From contig JBAXTB010000014.1 in assembly GCA_037130425.1 (NCBI GenBank), positions 1 to 31,383 of the forward strand: a stretch of DNA of 31,383 bases, given 5' to 3'. This DNA comes from M3007 sp037130425 (GTDB taxonomy: Bacteria; Bacteroidota; Bacteroidia; Chitinophagales; Saprospiraceae). Position 1 is the stretch's first letter, and every line of letters begins with the position of its first letter. The translations under genes and the position numbers were made by a program. The notes beneath the pieces are model-generated. The model had not been told where the DNA came from and did not search any database. It worked only from the letters and a program-made list of their open reading frames with translations. This document shows, piece after piece, positions 18,501 to 25,761 of the stretch.

Positions 18501-18596
18501 TTGAGCGCCGGTAGCATCGGCAGATACGTAGTAGCGGGTTTGGGCCGTAAGCGCAATGGACAGGCAGGAAAAAAGGAGTATAAAGCGGGTTTTCAT
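15579..18596 (-). CDS. secreted right-handed beta-helix protein with SprB-like repeats and T9SS C-terminal sorting domain
   Basis: 1005 aa. Signal peptide 1-18 (MKTRFILLFSCLSIALTA). Residues about 20-610 form a right-handed parallel beta-helix like pectate-lyase or choice-of-anchor Q proteins (YYVSADATGAQTGLNWADAF, repeated NCRFEHNTAAYIGGG-type coils, ending SPLVNAGTNDAV and DIGAYE). Residues about 615-910 contain four SprB-like repeats, each with a pattern such as PLNGNPPFQYHW, LSGLPAGVYALTLTD and a following GC. The last about 85 residues (from QYRLFPNPAPAG to SGKLIIVP) form a T9SS type A sorting domain. It is therefore exported by the PorSS and bound to or released from the cell surface, perhaps binding or degrading polysaccharide; no catalytic site is evident. 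Residues about 285-540 are coded by unusually AT-rich DNA (see findings). Confidence 0.85.
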   Translation of the reverse strand: MKTRFILLFSCLSIALTAQTRYYVSADATGAQTGLNWADAFTNPQPALALAQPGDSIWIAAGIYRPTDGTDRAVSFSIPSGVRVFGGFAGGETELAQRDFVSNPTVLSGDIGIVGDSTDNSYNVMFMDTPGAGTELDGLVVRGGQADNTLYANDTNERLVCGGGLYILVGDNDALPDIRNCRFEHNTAAYIGGGVMLYGAGFGSAAPRFTHCSFEANRSDLNGGGMARIGSSWIDRGPVLEHCDFQLNTAAKRGGGLYYNYGDGSDSLALQHCQFLKNKAGLAGGAAYFTMGRLKKCEVAIKNSVFSANSAGQGAAIDMFTNFDVVRGEILIDSTVFENNLIINQAGSPYIIFQDLVGDSNTVEIISNCIFTGQSVKTSMLLAAIVDGQFYLKNSLFKDNDLHLGIFIQPGELKTATVEQCYFHNNIDAIIGGINFTGVFIFKNCHVSNSTNGLFYFEIGSNSSFICKSSTFSNNKEINYFSNDQVLSNSNANISIQNCLFDTLIGQNINSFFPVYVSSNYYAHAYLSNNFLPGYSCSTINTAITCGSGNIFSGTPGFVNAAAGDYRLLPCSPLVNAGTNDAVLPGGETDLSGQPRIQGGRVDIGAYETSAPNLGVLPEVRPACPDTANGAILLMPENGCPPYQYQWATATGSGQNLDGLAPDLYSITITDQRGSFFTASVSVPQGPALALQTESTPVLCGDTLGGSATAMPLNGNPPFQYHWQGSAGSGPTLSGLPAGVYALTLTDATGCSALGSAEVGRTGNLQIDVEVDEISCAGAADGGLMILPLNGKAPFHWAWENGPHSPAYGPLVPGTYNGTITDALGCYIQWILPLTEPAPLSLSGTAQPASGPLQADGSIQLENAGGGNGPYSFVWSNGQMGLNVNALLPGTYTVTMTDQHDCQLVTIFEVPFTSSLEPVSDASAQYRLFPNPAPAGVCVLSGLGAGALALEFFDANGRVLSQQSWWSEPGKAFERSLNVELPAGAYGWRVRAGGGIVSGKLIIVP

Positions 18597-18640
18597 GTAA
18601 AAAAATGTTTGGAGTAGATGATTAGGATTGAGGGTAATTT

Positions 18641-18835
18641 CATTGACTTAAAGATTTAAGAATTCAGATTACATGATTTAAGATTTTAGATGGCGCGGTA
18701 ACGCTTAGTATTACGCAAAGCCAATCATTGTCCGTATATGCCTGCTTTCGTTGCAAATACGAATGCTGCAATCACAAAAACCAGAAATATGGGACTCCAT
18801 CTTAAATCATGTAATCTTAAATCCTTAAGTCAATG
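18641..18835. repeat. imperfect inverted repeat (about 40-bp arms) between the two T9SS cargo genes
   Basis: Left arm 18641-18693 and right arm 18797-18835 are reverse complements apart from two short insertions in the left arm and one substitution; shared blocks are CATTGACTTAA, GATTTAAG, ATTACATGATTTAAGAT and TGG. The interior (about 100 bp) has no reading frame. The right arm ends 3 nt before the stop codon of the 18839 gene, so the structure could also act as a transcription end or mRNA 3' stabiliser. Confidence 0.65.
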
Positions 18836-18838
18836 ACC

Positions 18839-20095
18839 TTACTGCTTCACAATATTTCCATGGGCCTTCTGTTCTCCCACATGAAGTTCCCAACCGTACA
18901 CCCCGGAAGGCTGGTTTTCAAGATCCTGGAGCAGAAAGCGCGTTTCACCTGCGTTTAAATCGAAGCGATGGAGCGCAATGCGGTTGCCAAAGGCACCGAA
19001 TAAAGCAAGATATGCTTTTCCGGGTTTGTTTTGGTTGATCAGAAATGAAACGGAACCGGCACTCGGGTTGGGAAAAGTGGTAACATTGGTCGCGAGCGCT
19101 GATTCAGGCTGCACAAAACGGGCATCAGCCGCAGCGCGCTCTAATTGCAGGCCGTATTCAAGCCCCTCCTTATTCCACGCACTGTTTTCGAGGTTGCCGT
19201 TATCCAATTGTAGTATCTCGGAACTGCTTGTATCCCTGCGCAAGGGTTGAAAACTCAGGTAAAACAAAGTAGTGCCCGGCTTTATCTGCGTAATTTCGTT
19301 CAGCCATGGAAACCACAAAGTTTTTATAATGCCGCGCCCCACATCCTTCAGGCCAAAATTGTCGGCTGTATAGCCGGGCAAATCCCCGATGGATGGGCCG
19401 ATCAAAGCCCACTTAGTCGGGTCAAAACGCAATCCGAACTGAATGGCCTCTACGTTTTCAGCGCCGGTATAAATAACTGGTATGGTGACAATCTGCGGCG
19501 ATCCGGCATTTACGGAGGGGATTTGGAGGCTAAGCGTGGGCACAGACGCCGGGCGACTATGTGCAATCGCGGTATTGTTTACATCGCCAACTTTTACAGC
19601 GACAAAATTGATATTTGTAGAAGGGGCTGGAATGCGATCTAATTTTTCAGGAAATGATGTCTCAAATGGGTTTTGTGGATTTGGAAAAATAAACGATTTA
19701 TCAATAAAACGCCAACTCTTATTGGCAGGCAGTTCGGTATAAATGCCCAGAATTAGTTTTCTGAGTTCAACAATGTCAAATGTCGTAACCGCACCTGATT
19801 TATTCGCGTCGGCTGCGATTATTTTGTATGGACTATTAAGTGGTTGTATACCAAGAACATGCTTGGTAATAAGCAACAAGTCGTATGTAGAGACACCGTT
19901 GAGGGGGTTATCGTTTTTGGAAAAATCCACACGATCTCGATTAATGTTTATCAAAGGAATCTTTTTACATTCCAATTCCTGTGCAAGAGGGCTTTGCAAA
20001 TATTGAAACAAAAAACAAAGGATCATACAAAACTTGAATCCTCTTTTGGAGCGAAAAACTGAATCAAAGCGATTATGAAACGATCTTCGGTTCAT
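18839..20095 (-). CDS. short secreted protein with dockerin-like and cohesin-like modules and T9SS sorting domain
   Basis: 418 aa. A basic N-terminus and a hydrophobic stretch (about 23-39, CMILCFLFQYLQSPLAQ) make a signal peptide; M24 (20026) is a possible alternative start giving a more normal length. Residues about 55-125 are a dockerin-like pair (NGVSTYDLLLITKHVLGIQP and AADANKSGAVTTFDIVELRK), each with the Asp/Asn-rich calcium loop. A beta-rich cohesin-like domain follows (about 180-330, PVIYTGAENVEAIQFGLRFD), then a T9SS sorting domain (about 345-418, TTFPNPSAGSVSFLIN). From memory the dockerin to sorting-domain block usually terminates very large Saprospiria surface proteins; here it stands alone with no adhesive ectodomain. 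Calcium-dependent binding at the cell surface is a reasonable inference. Confidence 0.8.
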   Translation of the reverse strand: MNRRSFHNRFDSVFRSKRGFKFCMILCFLFQYLQSPLAQELECKKIPLININRDRVDFSKNDNPLNGVSTYDLLLITKHVLGIQPLNSPYKIIAADANKSGAVTTFDIVELRKLILGIYTELPANKSWRFIDKSFIFPNPQNPFETSFPEKLDRIPAPSTNINFVAVKVGDVNNTAIAHSRPASVPTLSLQIPSVNAGSPQIVTIPVIYTGAENVEAIQFGLRFDPTKWALIGPSIGDLPGYTADNFGLKDVGRGIIKTLWFPWLNEITQIKPGTTLFYLSFQPLRRDTSSSEILQLDNGNLENSAWNKEGLEYGLQLERAAADARFVQPESALATNVTTFPNPSAGSVSFLINQNKPGKAYLALFGAFGNRIALHRFDLNAGETRFLLQDLENQPSGVYGWELHVGEQKAHGNIVKQ

Positions 20096-20160
20096 AATAA
20101 AAGGTTTTAGTGAATTTATTAAGAATTAAAAGCATAATAACCGAATACTCAAGGTGCGAC

Positions 20161-20194
20161 CTAAAATATCGGAAAAGTTTGAGGCGCGCAACAA
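20161..20194 (-). promoter_or_regulatory. weak promoter candidate for the 18839-20095 gene
   Basis: Minus strand reads TTG (20191-20189), 20 nt spacing, then TATTTTAG (20168-20161), which matches TAnnTTTG except for the last two bases. It lies about 65 nt before the ATG at 20095. The surrounding 20096-20326 gap is AT-rich and otherwise shows nothing I can name. Confidence 0.25.
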
Positions 20195-20326
20195 ATTTTA
20201 TATGGTTGTTGTAAGATAAATCTTTTGAAATATAAAGATACAACCAAAACTTACTATCTTGTGAATAGCAATTATGTTTAGTTTTAAAAAAATTAAAATA
20301 GTCTATTTAAAGCAAAAACCCCTCAT

Positions 20327-21709
20327 CTAAAGCCCCTTCACATCTACATTCAACTTCCCTTGCGAAAACAAGTTCACCCGTATGCTCGTCGGCGTCACGC
20401 GTGTGTTCTCCACCATGACCGTATCCACCGTGCCGGACAGCACCACGCCGGGTTGTAATTCATAGTGATTCAAGGTGTTCTGAACTTCTTTGCGCAGGTA
20501 CTTGATGTTTTCTTCCAGCGGGAAGGCCATCGCCTCCTTCATTTTTTTGCGGATGGCGCCTTGAAAAAGCCAGGAAGCCGATTTATACAGCGTGTTTTTG
20601 GTATCAATATGAAAATCAAGATCGGCCACTTCTACCTGGTTTTTGAGCGGGTTGAAGACGGGGCGGCCAATGAAATAGATGTTGCCGTTGAAAGAGCCGG
20701 AGAGTTTGGAATTCACCACAATCTTGTCGTCGTTGCCCCAAATCTGAAGATCTTCAATTTTGACTTTGTTTTTACCTGATTCGAAGGTTTGACCAACCAT
20801 CATTTGTCGGGCGATGCGTTCTGCTTCGGGAAAAGGAACGTCGGTGGCAATGCGCACTTTAAAGTCGTCGGGCGTATCGTCGAAACCGATGGTGCGGAGG
20901 TTGGGCAGGTTCGAGTTTTCCCGGAAAGCGGGTTTTTCGCCAAACGTAACATCGTTCAGGCAATCAACCGAAATTTTGGCCTTGATGGAGTTCCAATCGC
21001 TTGTAATGGGCGTCATGCTGATGCCGGTGGGCGTTGTTTTGACCCACATTTTGTATTCGGGCGAAAGCATGGTGGGTTCTTGTAGCGCATTCCACACCTG
21101 CTGTACATAAGGCCGCAGGCTCAGTTGTTGCGCTACGACCCGATCAATCGTTTTGGACAATTCTTTTTTGCTGCGATTAAGCGCCAGGTTGGCTAAAGAC
21201 TCGATGTTGATATTGCCTAAACCCGTTTTTAAAACCGGTTTGCTCAGCCATTCGTGGTAATCCACCTCAGTGTTGGTGGCCAGCGACCAGTCTTCCCGGA
21301 TGGAAAAAGTCGTTTTGAAGGCCACTGCCAGTTCCCCTTCCGCCTCCGCCTCGCCGACATAGAGGTTCTTTTTCATCCATAATTTCAAGGGAACATAATA
21401 CTTGATGGTCTGGCCGACCAATTGCATGGTGATTTCCCGGCTTTTCCAGGCATTTACCATGAAGCCGTCGCCGCCGTTGTCGTCGTAGGAATAATCTTCG
21501 TATAAAGCCTTACCCGACAAACGCGTATTGATGCTTTTTACCAAATCGTCGATGGAAATACTTACCGGGATGGTTAAAGTAGACACTAAAGGCGTTTCCG
21601 CGACGGCGTTGTATTGTTCCGGCGGTTTGGGGGCGTCGGTGATTTTAGTAGTTTTACAAAAAGAAAATGCGAAGATGATCGCGAGTGCGGCAGCAATTTT
21701 TGCCTTCAT
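20327..21709 (-). CDS. DUF4403 family lipoprotein
   Basis: 460 aa. The N-terminus MKAKIAAALAIIFAFSFCKTTK is a lipoprotein-like signal with a relaxed lipobox (Cys18). The remainder matches the DUF4403 pattern: STLTIPVSISIDDLVKSINT at the start, paired amphipathic beta segments (LVGQTIKYYVPLKLWMKKN, EAEGELAVAFKTTFSI), and repeats of such units to the C-terminus, resembling tubular lipid-binding or BPI-like folds. The biochemical role is unknown; an envelope location is likely. The gene lies 18 bp downstream of the ABC ATPase gene on the same strand and is probably co-transcribed, which hints at a link with lipid or lipoprotein trafficking, as inference only. Confidence 0.82.
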   Translation of the reverse strand: MKAKIAAALAIIFAFSFCKTTKITDAPKPPEQYNAVAETPLVSTLTIPVSISIDDLVKSINTRLSGKALYEDYSYDDNGGDGFMVNAWKSREITMQLVGQTIKYYVPLKLWMKKNLYVGEAEAEGELAVAFKTTFSIREDWSLATNTEVDYHEWLSKPVLKTGLGNINIESLANLALNRSKKELSKTIDRVVAQQLSLRPYVQQVWNALQEPTMLSPEYKMWVKTTPTGISMTPITSDWNSIKAKISVDCLNDVTFGEKPAFRENSNLPNLRTIGFDDTPDDFKVRIATDVPFPEAERIARQMMVGQTFESGKNKVKIEDLQIWGNDDKIVVNSKLSGSFNGNIYFIGRPVFNPLKNQVEVADLDFHIDTKNTLYKSASWLFQGAIRKKMKEAMAFPLEENIKYLRKEVQNTLNHYELQPGVVLSGTVDTVMVENTRVTPTSIRVNLFSQGKLNVDVKGL

Positions 21710-21727
21710 GGTTTCTGAAATTTTTAC

Positions 21728-22450
21728 TTAATTCGCAGCAGGCAGCGGCGTATTTTTCACACTTAAAATATTGTCATTCTTCATGTCCGACTCGATCAAG
21801 CCGTCGCGCAGGCGCACAATGCGGTGTGCGTGTTGGGCAATATCAAGTTCGTGCGTTACAAGGATAACCGTGTTGCCGGCTTTGTGGATTTCTTCAAACA
21901 AACCCATAATTTCGTAGGAAGTTTTAGTGTCCAAGTTACCCGTTGGTTCATCGGCTAAGATAATGGCCGGATCGTTCACGAGCGCGCGGGCAACGGCCAC
22001 ACGCTGGCGCTGGCCACCCGACAATTCATTGGGTTTGTGCATCACCCGGTCGCCTAAGCCGACAGATTCGAGCACTTTGCGGGCTTTAGCAAGGCGTTCT
22101 TCTTTGCCAACGCCCGCGTATACGAGCGGAAGCGCTACGTTTTCAAGGGCACTCAAACGCGGCATGAGGTTGAACGTCTGGAATACAAACCCGATTTGTT
22201 TGTTGCGCACGGCCGCCAGATCGCTGTCGTCCATGGTGCTCACTTCGATGCCATTGAGCCAGTATTCCCCGCGCGTGGGCGAGTCGAGGCAGCCCACTAA
22301 GTTCATCAGCGTGGATTTTCCGCTACCGGAAGGCCCCATGAGCGCCACATATTCGTTTTTTTCTATTTCTAAAGAAACCGATTTCAGGGCTTCTACCACT
22401 TCGGCGCCCATGATGTAGGTTTTATTCAAATTTCGGATCGAGATAAGCAT
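21728..22450 (-). CDS. ABC transporter ATP-binding protein, LolD/MacB type
   Basis: 240 aa, a complete nucleotide-binding domain: Walker A GPSGSGKST (39-47), Q-loop FVFQTFNLMPRLS (88-100), signature LSGGQRQRVAVARAL (143-157), Walker B IILADEPTGNLDT (163-175) and the switch His (VTHELD, H200). The TGNLDTKTS and NLMPRLSALENVALPL segments place it in the LolD/MacB/FtsE-like subfamily, whose ATPases drive mechanotransmission by FtsX-like permeases in lipoprotein release, macrolide or peptide export. No permease is encoded next to it; the following gene is DUF4403. A 29-bp tandem duplication sits right upstream of its start codon. Confidence 0.92.
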   Translation of the reverse strand: MLISIRNLNKTYIMGAEVVEALKSVSLEIEKNEYVALMGPSGSGKSTLMNLVGCLDSPTRGEYWLNGIEVSTMDDSDLAAVRNKQIGFVFQTFNLMPRLSALENVALPLVYAGVGKEERLAKARKVLESVGLGDRVMHKPNELSGGQRQRVAVARALVNDPAIILADEPTGNLDTKTSYEIMGLFEEIHKAGNTVILVTHELDIAQHAHRIVRLRDGLIESDMKNDNILSVKNTPLPAAN

Positions 22451-22454
22451 CGTA

Positions 22455-22512
22455 AAATATTAGGTTGAATTGCCGGCGCTAAAAAATATTGGGTTGAATT
22501 GCAGGCACTAAA
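22455..22512. repeat. 29-bp tandem repeat, two copies
   Basis: Copies 22455-22483 and 22484-22512 follow head to tail with 26 of 29 positions identical (core GGTTGAATTGC). They end 5 nt before the start codon of the minus-strand ABC gene, so they form its 5' leader. The remaining divergent gap to 22687 holds the -7 candidate for the kinase gene. Confidence 0.8.
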
Positions 22513-22652
22513 TACGGCATTTTTAAGTTGGGACAAAAAAAGGATCGAAGTTCGACCGCCTGTACTCGTTAAAAGCAGCCGCTTATCCGTTAAACGATTC
22601 CCAATGTTAGTAAAAAACGGGAAATTTCAGCGCGTAACCCAACACGAACTTT

Positions 22653-22660
22653 TACCTTCG
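22653..22660 (+). promoter_or_regulatory. -7 box candidate for the deoxynucleoside kinase operon
   Basis: Plus strand TACCTTCG matches TAnnTTTG with one substitution and lies 28 nt before the ATG at 22688, a typical distance. No clear TTG about 20 nt upstream. Confidence 0.35.
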
Positions 22661-22687
22661 TGCCAGCAATAATCAAACATACCTATC

Positions 22688-23338
22688 ATGAATCCAGGCT
22701 TGCCTACCGACAAATCAAGGATCAAACACGTCGCCATTGCCGGCAATATAGGCGCCGGAAAAACGACGCTCTGCGAATTGTTGGCCCACCATTTTGGTTG
22801 GGACGTACATTACGAAGATACAGAGAACAACCCTTATTTGTCGGATTTTTACCTTGACATGAAACGCTGGTCTTTCAACCTACAGGTGTTTTTCTTGTCG
22901 AGCCGGTACCAGCAAGTGCTGCGCATACAGGCGGGCGCGCGTACCGTGATTCAGGATCGGACGATTTATGAGGATGCGTTTATTTTTGCGCCCAACTTAG
23001 CCGATATGGGCTTGATGGAACGACGCGATTTTGAGAATTACACAACCCTGTTTCAATCAATTATTTCTCAAATCAAGGCGCCGGATCTGCTTATTTACCT
23101 CAAGGCTTCTATTCCGACCCTTGTAGAACATATTCAAATGCGGGGCCGCGACTATGAAGGCAGCATCAGCATTGATTATTTGAAACACCTGAACGAACGT
23201 TACGACAACTGGATTTCCGGTTATCGCGAAGGTCGCTTGTTGGTCATAAATGTAGACAATTTTGACTTTCAAAACGATCAGGATGCTTCTGCCAAGGTAC
23301 TTGAAATGGTGCAGGGAGAATTGCATGGTTTGTTTTAA
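22688..23338 (+). CDS. deoxynucleoside kinase
   Basis: 216 aa, family-typical length. P-loop AGNIGAGKTT (18-27) after a first beta strand, the substrate-binding ED (43-44, VHYEDTENNPY), helix RWSFNLQVFFLSSRY (60-73), the DRTIYED motif (90-96, corresponding to the DRS/ERS motif of eukaryotic dNK and bacterial dGK/dAK), and the LID-region RGRDYEGSISIDYL arginines. It phosphorylates deoxynucleosides at the 5' position for nucleotide salvage in the cytoplasm; whether it prefers dA, dG, dC or dT cannot be read from the sequence. It is the first of four closely spaced plus-strand genes and lies 21 bp before the MmcQ/YjbR gene. Confidence 0.9.
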   Translation: MNPGLPTDKSRIKHVAIAGNIGAGKTTLCELLAHHFGWDVHYEDTENNPYLSDFYLDMKRWSFNLQVFFLSSRYQQVLRIQAGARTVIQDRTIYEDAFIFAPNLADMGLMERRDFENYTTLFQSIISQIKAPDLLIYLKASIPTLVEHIQMRGRDYEGSISIDYLKHLNERYDNWISGYREGRLLVINVDNFDFQNDQDASAKVLEMVQGELHGLF

Positions 23339-23359
23339 GCAATTGTTTTTCAGTTTGTT

Positions 23360-23722
23360 ATGGATATTGAAGCATTTCAGGAATACTGCCTTTCCAAACC
23401 TGGCGTTACGGAAGATTTCCCTTTCGGCGGCGACACGCTTGCCATTCGGGTGATGGGTAAAATTTTCGCCCTGACCGGGATTGAAAGCGAACAATTTACC
23501 GTCAACCTCAAGGCCGAACCTGATTACGCTGTGGAACTGCGCGAACAATATCCGGAAGTGCAACCAGGCTTCCACATGAACAAAACCCATTGGAATACTG
23601 TTGATTTCGACGGCGGACTGGATGATCGTACGCTGCGCCACCTGATCGATCACTCTTATGAACAGGTGGTAAAAACGCTCAAAAAGGCGGAAAAAGAAGC
23701 GCTGCTAAATCATGGACAATGA
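23360..23722 (+). CDS. MmcQ/YjbR family protein
   Basis: 120 aa. The family pattern is complete: start MDIEAFQEYCLSKPGVTEDF, then PFGGDTLAIRVMGKIFAL, VNLKAEPDYAVELREQYPEV, PGFHMNKTHWNTVDFDGG and LIDHSYEQVVKTL at the C-terminus. The fold is CyaY-like, and the family is annotated as DNA-binding on structural grounds, but its role is not established. The last 11 nt overlap the start of moaA (ATG at 23712), so translation of the two is probably coupled. Confidence 0.9.
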   Translation: MDIEAFQEYCLSKPGVTEDFPFGGDTLAIRVMGKIFALTGIESEQFTVNLKAEPDYAVELREQYPEVQPGFHMNKTHWNTVDFDGGLDDRTLRHLIDHSYEQVVKTLKKAEKEALLNHGQ

Positions 23723-24689
23723 ATCCGGTATTTTAATTGACCAATATAGTCGGGTACACGACTACCTGCGCATTTCGTTGACCGACAAATGCAATTTCCG
23801 CTGTTTGTACTGCATGCCCGATGAAAACATGCAGTTCTGGCCGCAGGAAAAACTCATGCAAGCCGATGAAATCATCGCCATTGCGGGCATTTTTGTAGGA
23901 CTTGGCGTTAAAAAAATACGGCTCACGGGCGGCGAACCCCTCATGCGCAAGGACGCGCAAGACATCATGCTTCGGCTGGGCGCTCTGCCCATTGAACTGA
24001 CCATGACCACCAACGGCGTGCTGGTCGACCGTTTTTTACCCACCATGCAGGAAATCGGGATGCGCTCGCTGAACATCAGTTTGGATACGCTGCAAGCCGA
24101 AAAGTTCAGTTTCCTGAGCAAGCGCGATATGTTTGCTCAGGTGTTTTCCAACATACAATTATTGGCTGAAAAAGGCTTTCATGTCAAGGTAAACGTGGTG
24201 CTGATGAAAGGCATCAACGACGACGAAATCCTTGATTTTGTGGAACTTACGCGGCATTGGCCATTGCATATCCGCTTCATTGAGTTCATGCCGTTTGTGA
24301 ACAATGCCTGGAACGACGACAAGGTGGTGACGATGGCGCAAATTATGGAGCAGGTGCATCAGCGCTTTGAGGTGGAAAAACTTCAGGACGACTTCCACGA
24401 TACCGCCAAAAAATTCAAAGTGCCCGGATATGCCGGTACATTTGCCATTATCAGCACGGTTTCGGAACCTTTTTGCGCCGGTTGCAACCGCATGAGACTG
24501 ACGGCCGACGGCAAAATGAAAAATTGTCTGTTTTCAACGACTGAGTCCGATTTACTGAGTCCTTTGCGGCGCGGGGAAGACGTGACGGAATTGATTTTCC
24601 GCAGTGTTTGGGAAAAACGCCCGATGCGCGGACAGTTTGACGATCAGGTTTTTATGCATGATCGAAGTATGATTTTGATTGGTGGTTAA
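23712..24689 (+). CDS. moaA: GTP 3',8-cyclase MoaA
   Basis: 325 aa. Radical-SAM cysteines C27-x3-C31-x2-C34 (CNFRCLYC), the GGEPL SAM-binding motif (73-77), and the second C-terminal 4Fe-4S ligands C255, C258 and C272 (EPFCAGCNRMRLTADGK), plus the essential GG tail (ILIGG). It converts GTP to 3',8-cyclo-GTP, the first step of molybdopterin synthesis, with MoaC. No other molybdenum-cofactor genes (moaC, moaE, moeA, mobA) are in the window, so the pathway is completed elsewhere. Its 5' end overlaps the MmcQ/YjbR gene by 11 nt, and a DUF481 gene follows after 18 nt. Confidence 0.95.
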   Translation: MDNESGILIDQYSRVHDYLRISLTDKCNFRCLYCMPDENMQFWPQEKLMQADEIIAIAGIFVGLGVKKIRLTGGEPLMRKDAQDIMLRLGALPIELTMTTNGVLVDRFLPTMQEIGMRSLNISLDTLQAEKFSFLSKRDMFAQVFSNIQLLAEKGFHVKVNVVLMKGINDDEILDFVELTRHWPLHIRFIEFMPFVNNAWNDDKVVTMAQIMEQVHQRFEVEKLQDDFHDTAKKFKVPGYAGTFAIISTVSEPFCAGCNRMRLTADGKMKNCLFSTTESDLLSPLRRGEDVTELIFRSVWEKRPMRGQFDDQVFMHDRSMILIGG

Positions 24690-24706
24690 TTTTATTTTTT
24701 TGTTCG

Positions 24707-25468
24707 ATGCGCTTATTGTTACTACTACCCTTGCTCTGCTGCGCCAATATCCTGTGCGCACAAATCGTCAACATTGAAGAAATGCGCATTTCTGGCACAG
24801 TCGATACCCTCCATTGGTACGGAGCCATCAATGCGGCCTTTGATGCAACCAAAGTGCAGGAATCGACTTCTGATTTTCATGCCGATGTCAAGATTCAATA
24901 TAAAAAAAAGCGGAATATTTTCCTGCTTTTGCTGAATTCCGAAGTCTTGCGCGCCGGCGATCAGGATTTTGTGAATACCGCTTTTGCGCATTTGCGTTAT
25001 AATTACAAGATGACGCCCAAACTTTCCCTGGAATGTTATGTGCAACAACAAAGCAATCGTTTGTTGTTGATGCAAAGCAGAAGTCTGGCGGGCATAGGAT
25101 TGAGAAGGCGTATTTTTACGAACGACCTAAAATTCCTGCGGCTTTATCTCGGTTCGGCCTATTTGTTTGAAAACAACGTGTTTACCGAAAATTACGGTAG
25201 CAAAAACTGGAATCGTATCAGCAATTATTTGTCGTTTACCCTGCGCAGTGACAAATACAAAACGGTACTAAATTCAACGACCTATTGGCAACCGGCCATC
25301 GGGATGATTAAGAACTATCGACTTTCCACCAGTTGGTCGCTGGCTTTGCCGATTGGCAAACACCTCAGTTTTAATACCAGTTTTAGTTACAGCGTAGACC
25401 GCGGATTGCCGCAGGCGGCGCCGTTGGAGGTATATAACTGGCAAAACGGATTGGGCTGGCAATTTTAA
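24707..25468 (+). CDS. DUF481 family outer-membrane protein
   Basis: 253 aa. A signal peptide (1-18, LLCCANILCAQ) is followed by alternating amphipathic beta strands to the end (NIFLLLLNSEVLRAG, LSLECYVQQQSNRLLLMQS, TSWSLALPIGKHLSFNTSFSYSVDRG), with the terminal aromatic NGLGWQF. This matches DUF481, a small beta-barrel outer-membrane family of unknown function. Four consecutive leucines and a double Cys near the N-terminus make a lipoprotein signal possible, but a normal Sec peptide ending AQ is more likely. It is the last gene of the kinase-YjbR-moaA run, before a strong cloverleaf-type repeat. Confidence 0.82.
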   Translation: MRLLLLLPLLCCANILCAQIVNIEEMRISGTVDTLHWYGAINAAFDATKVQESTSDFHADVKIQYKKKRNIFLLLLNSEVLRAGDQDFVNTAFAHLRYNYKMTPKLSLECYVQQQSNRLLLMQSRSLAGIGLRRRIFTNDLKFLRLYLGSAYLFENNVFTENYGSKNWNRISNYLSFTLRSDKYKTVLNSTTYWQPAIGMIKNYRLSTSWSLALPIGKHLSFNTSFSYSVDRGLPQAAPLEVYNWQNGLGWQF

Positions 25469-25482
25469 AGAAAGCATATTTT

Positions 25483-25605
25483 CCCGCTGGCGCCAGGTTC
25501 CTACCTGGTGTCTACGATCTGTCGGGTTCCACCCGACAAGCGTTGTAAATGCGGGTAAAACCCGCAGGGATCGTAGACACCAGGTAGGAACCTGGCGCCA
25601 GCGGG
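25483..25605. repeat. cloverleaf-like element: 37-bp perfect inverted repeat enclosing two hairpins
   Basis: Arms 25483-25519 and 25569-25605 are perfect reverse complements (37 of 37). Between them lie TGTCGGGT-TCC-ACCCGACA (25520-25538) and GCGGGT-AAA-ACCCGC (25551-25565). The whole therefore folds on itself with three paired regions. It starts 15 nt after the stop codon of the DUF481 gene and may end its transcription. It resembles REP/BIME-type or IS200/IS605-end structures; no transposase is near. Confidence 0.85.
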
Positions 25606-25621
25606 CGGTTAATCGACGTTA

Positions 25622-25694
25622 AATCCTGAAAGGGTTGTATGTGTTATGCAACGATTTTACATATAAAAATATCACATACAATCCTTTCAGGATT
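25622..25694. repeat. 22-bp inverted repeat (stem AATCCTGAAAGG..., one G-T wobble)
   Basis: Arms 25622-25643 and 25673-25694 pair at 21 of 22 positions plus a G-T wobble, with a 29-nt AT-rich loop. Together with the cloverleaf and a small ATTCCC-TTC-GGGAAT hairpin (25729-25743) it fills the 293-bp gap between two convergent genes; no reading frame is evident there. Confidence 0.75.
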
Positions 25695-25761
25695 GGGAAA
25701 AACGCAGGCGCCTTTTCTATAAACATAAATTCCCTTCGGGAATCTTAGAGTCGTCCATCAT

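Noticed and set aside
23057..23653. 198-codon minus-strand frame
   Set aside because: It spans two plus-strand genes (kinase and YjbR) with firm motifs.
25622..25694. Possible CRISPR repeat (GTTGTATGTG-like)
   Set aside because: Only one inverted pair, no series of repeats with spacers, and no cas genes.
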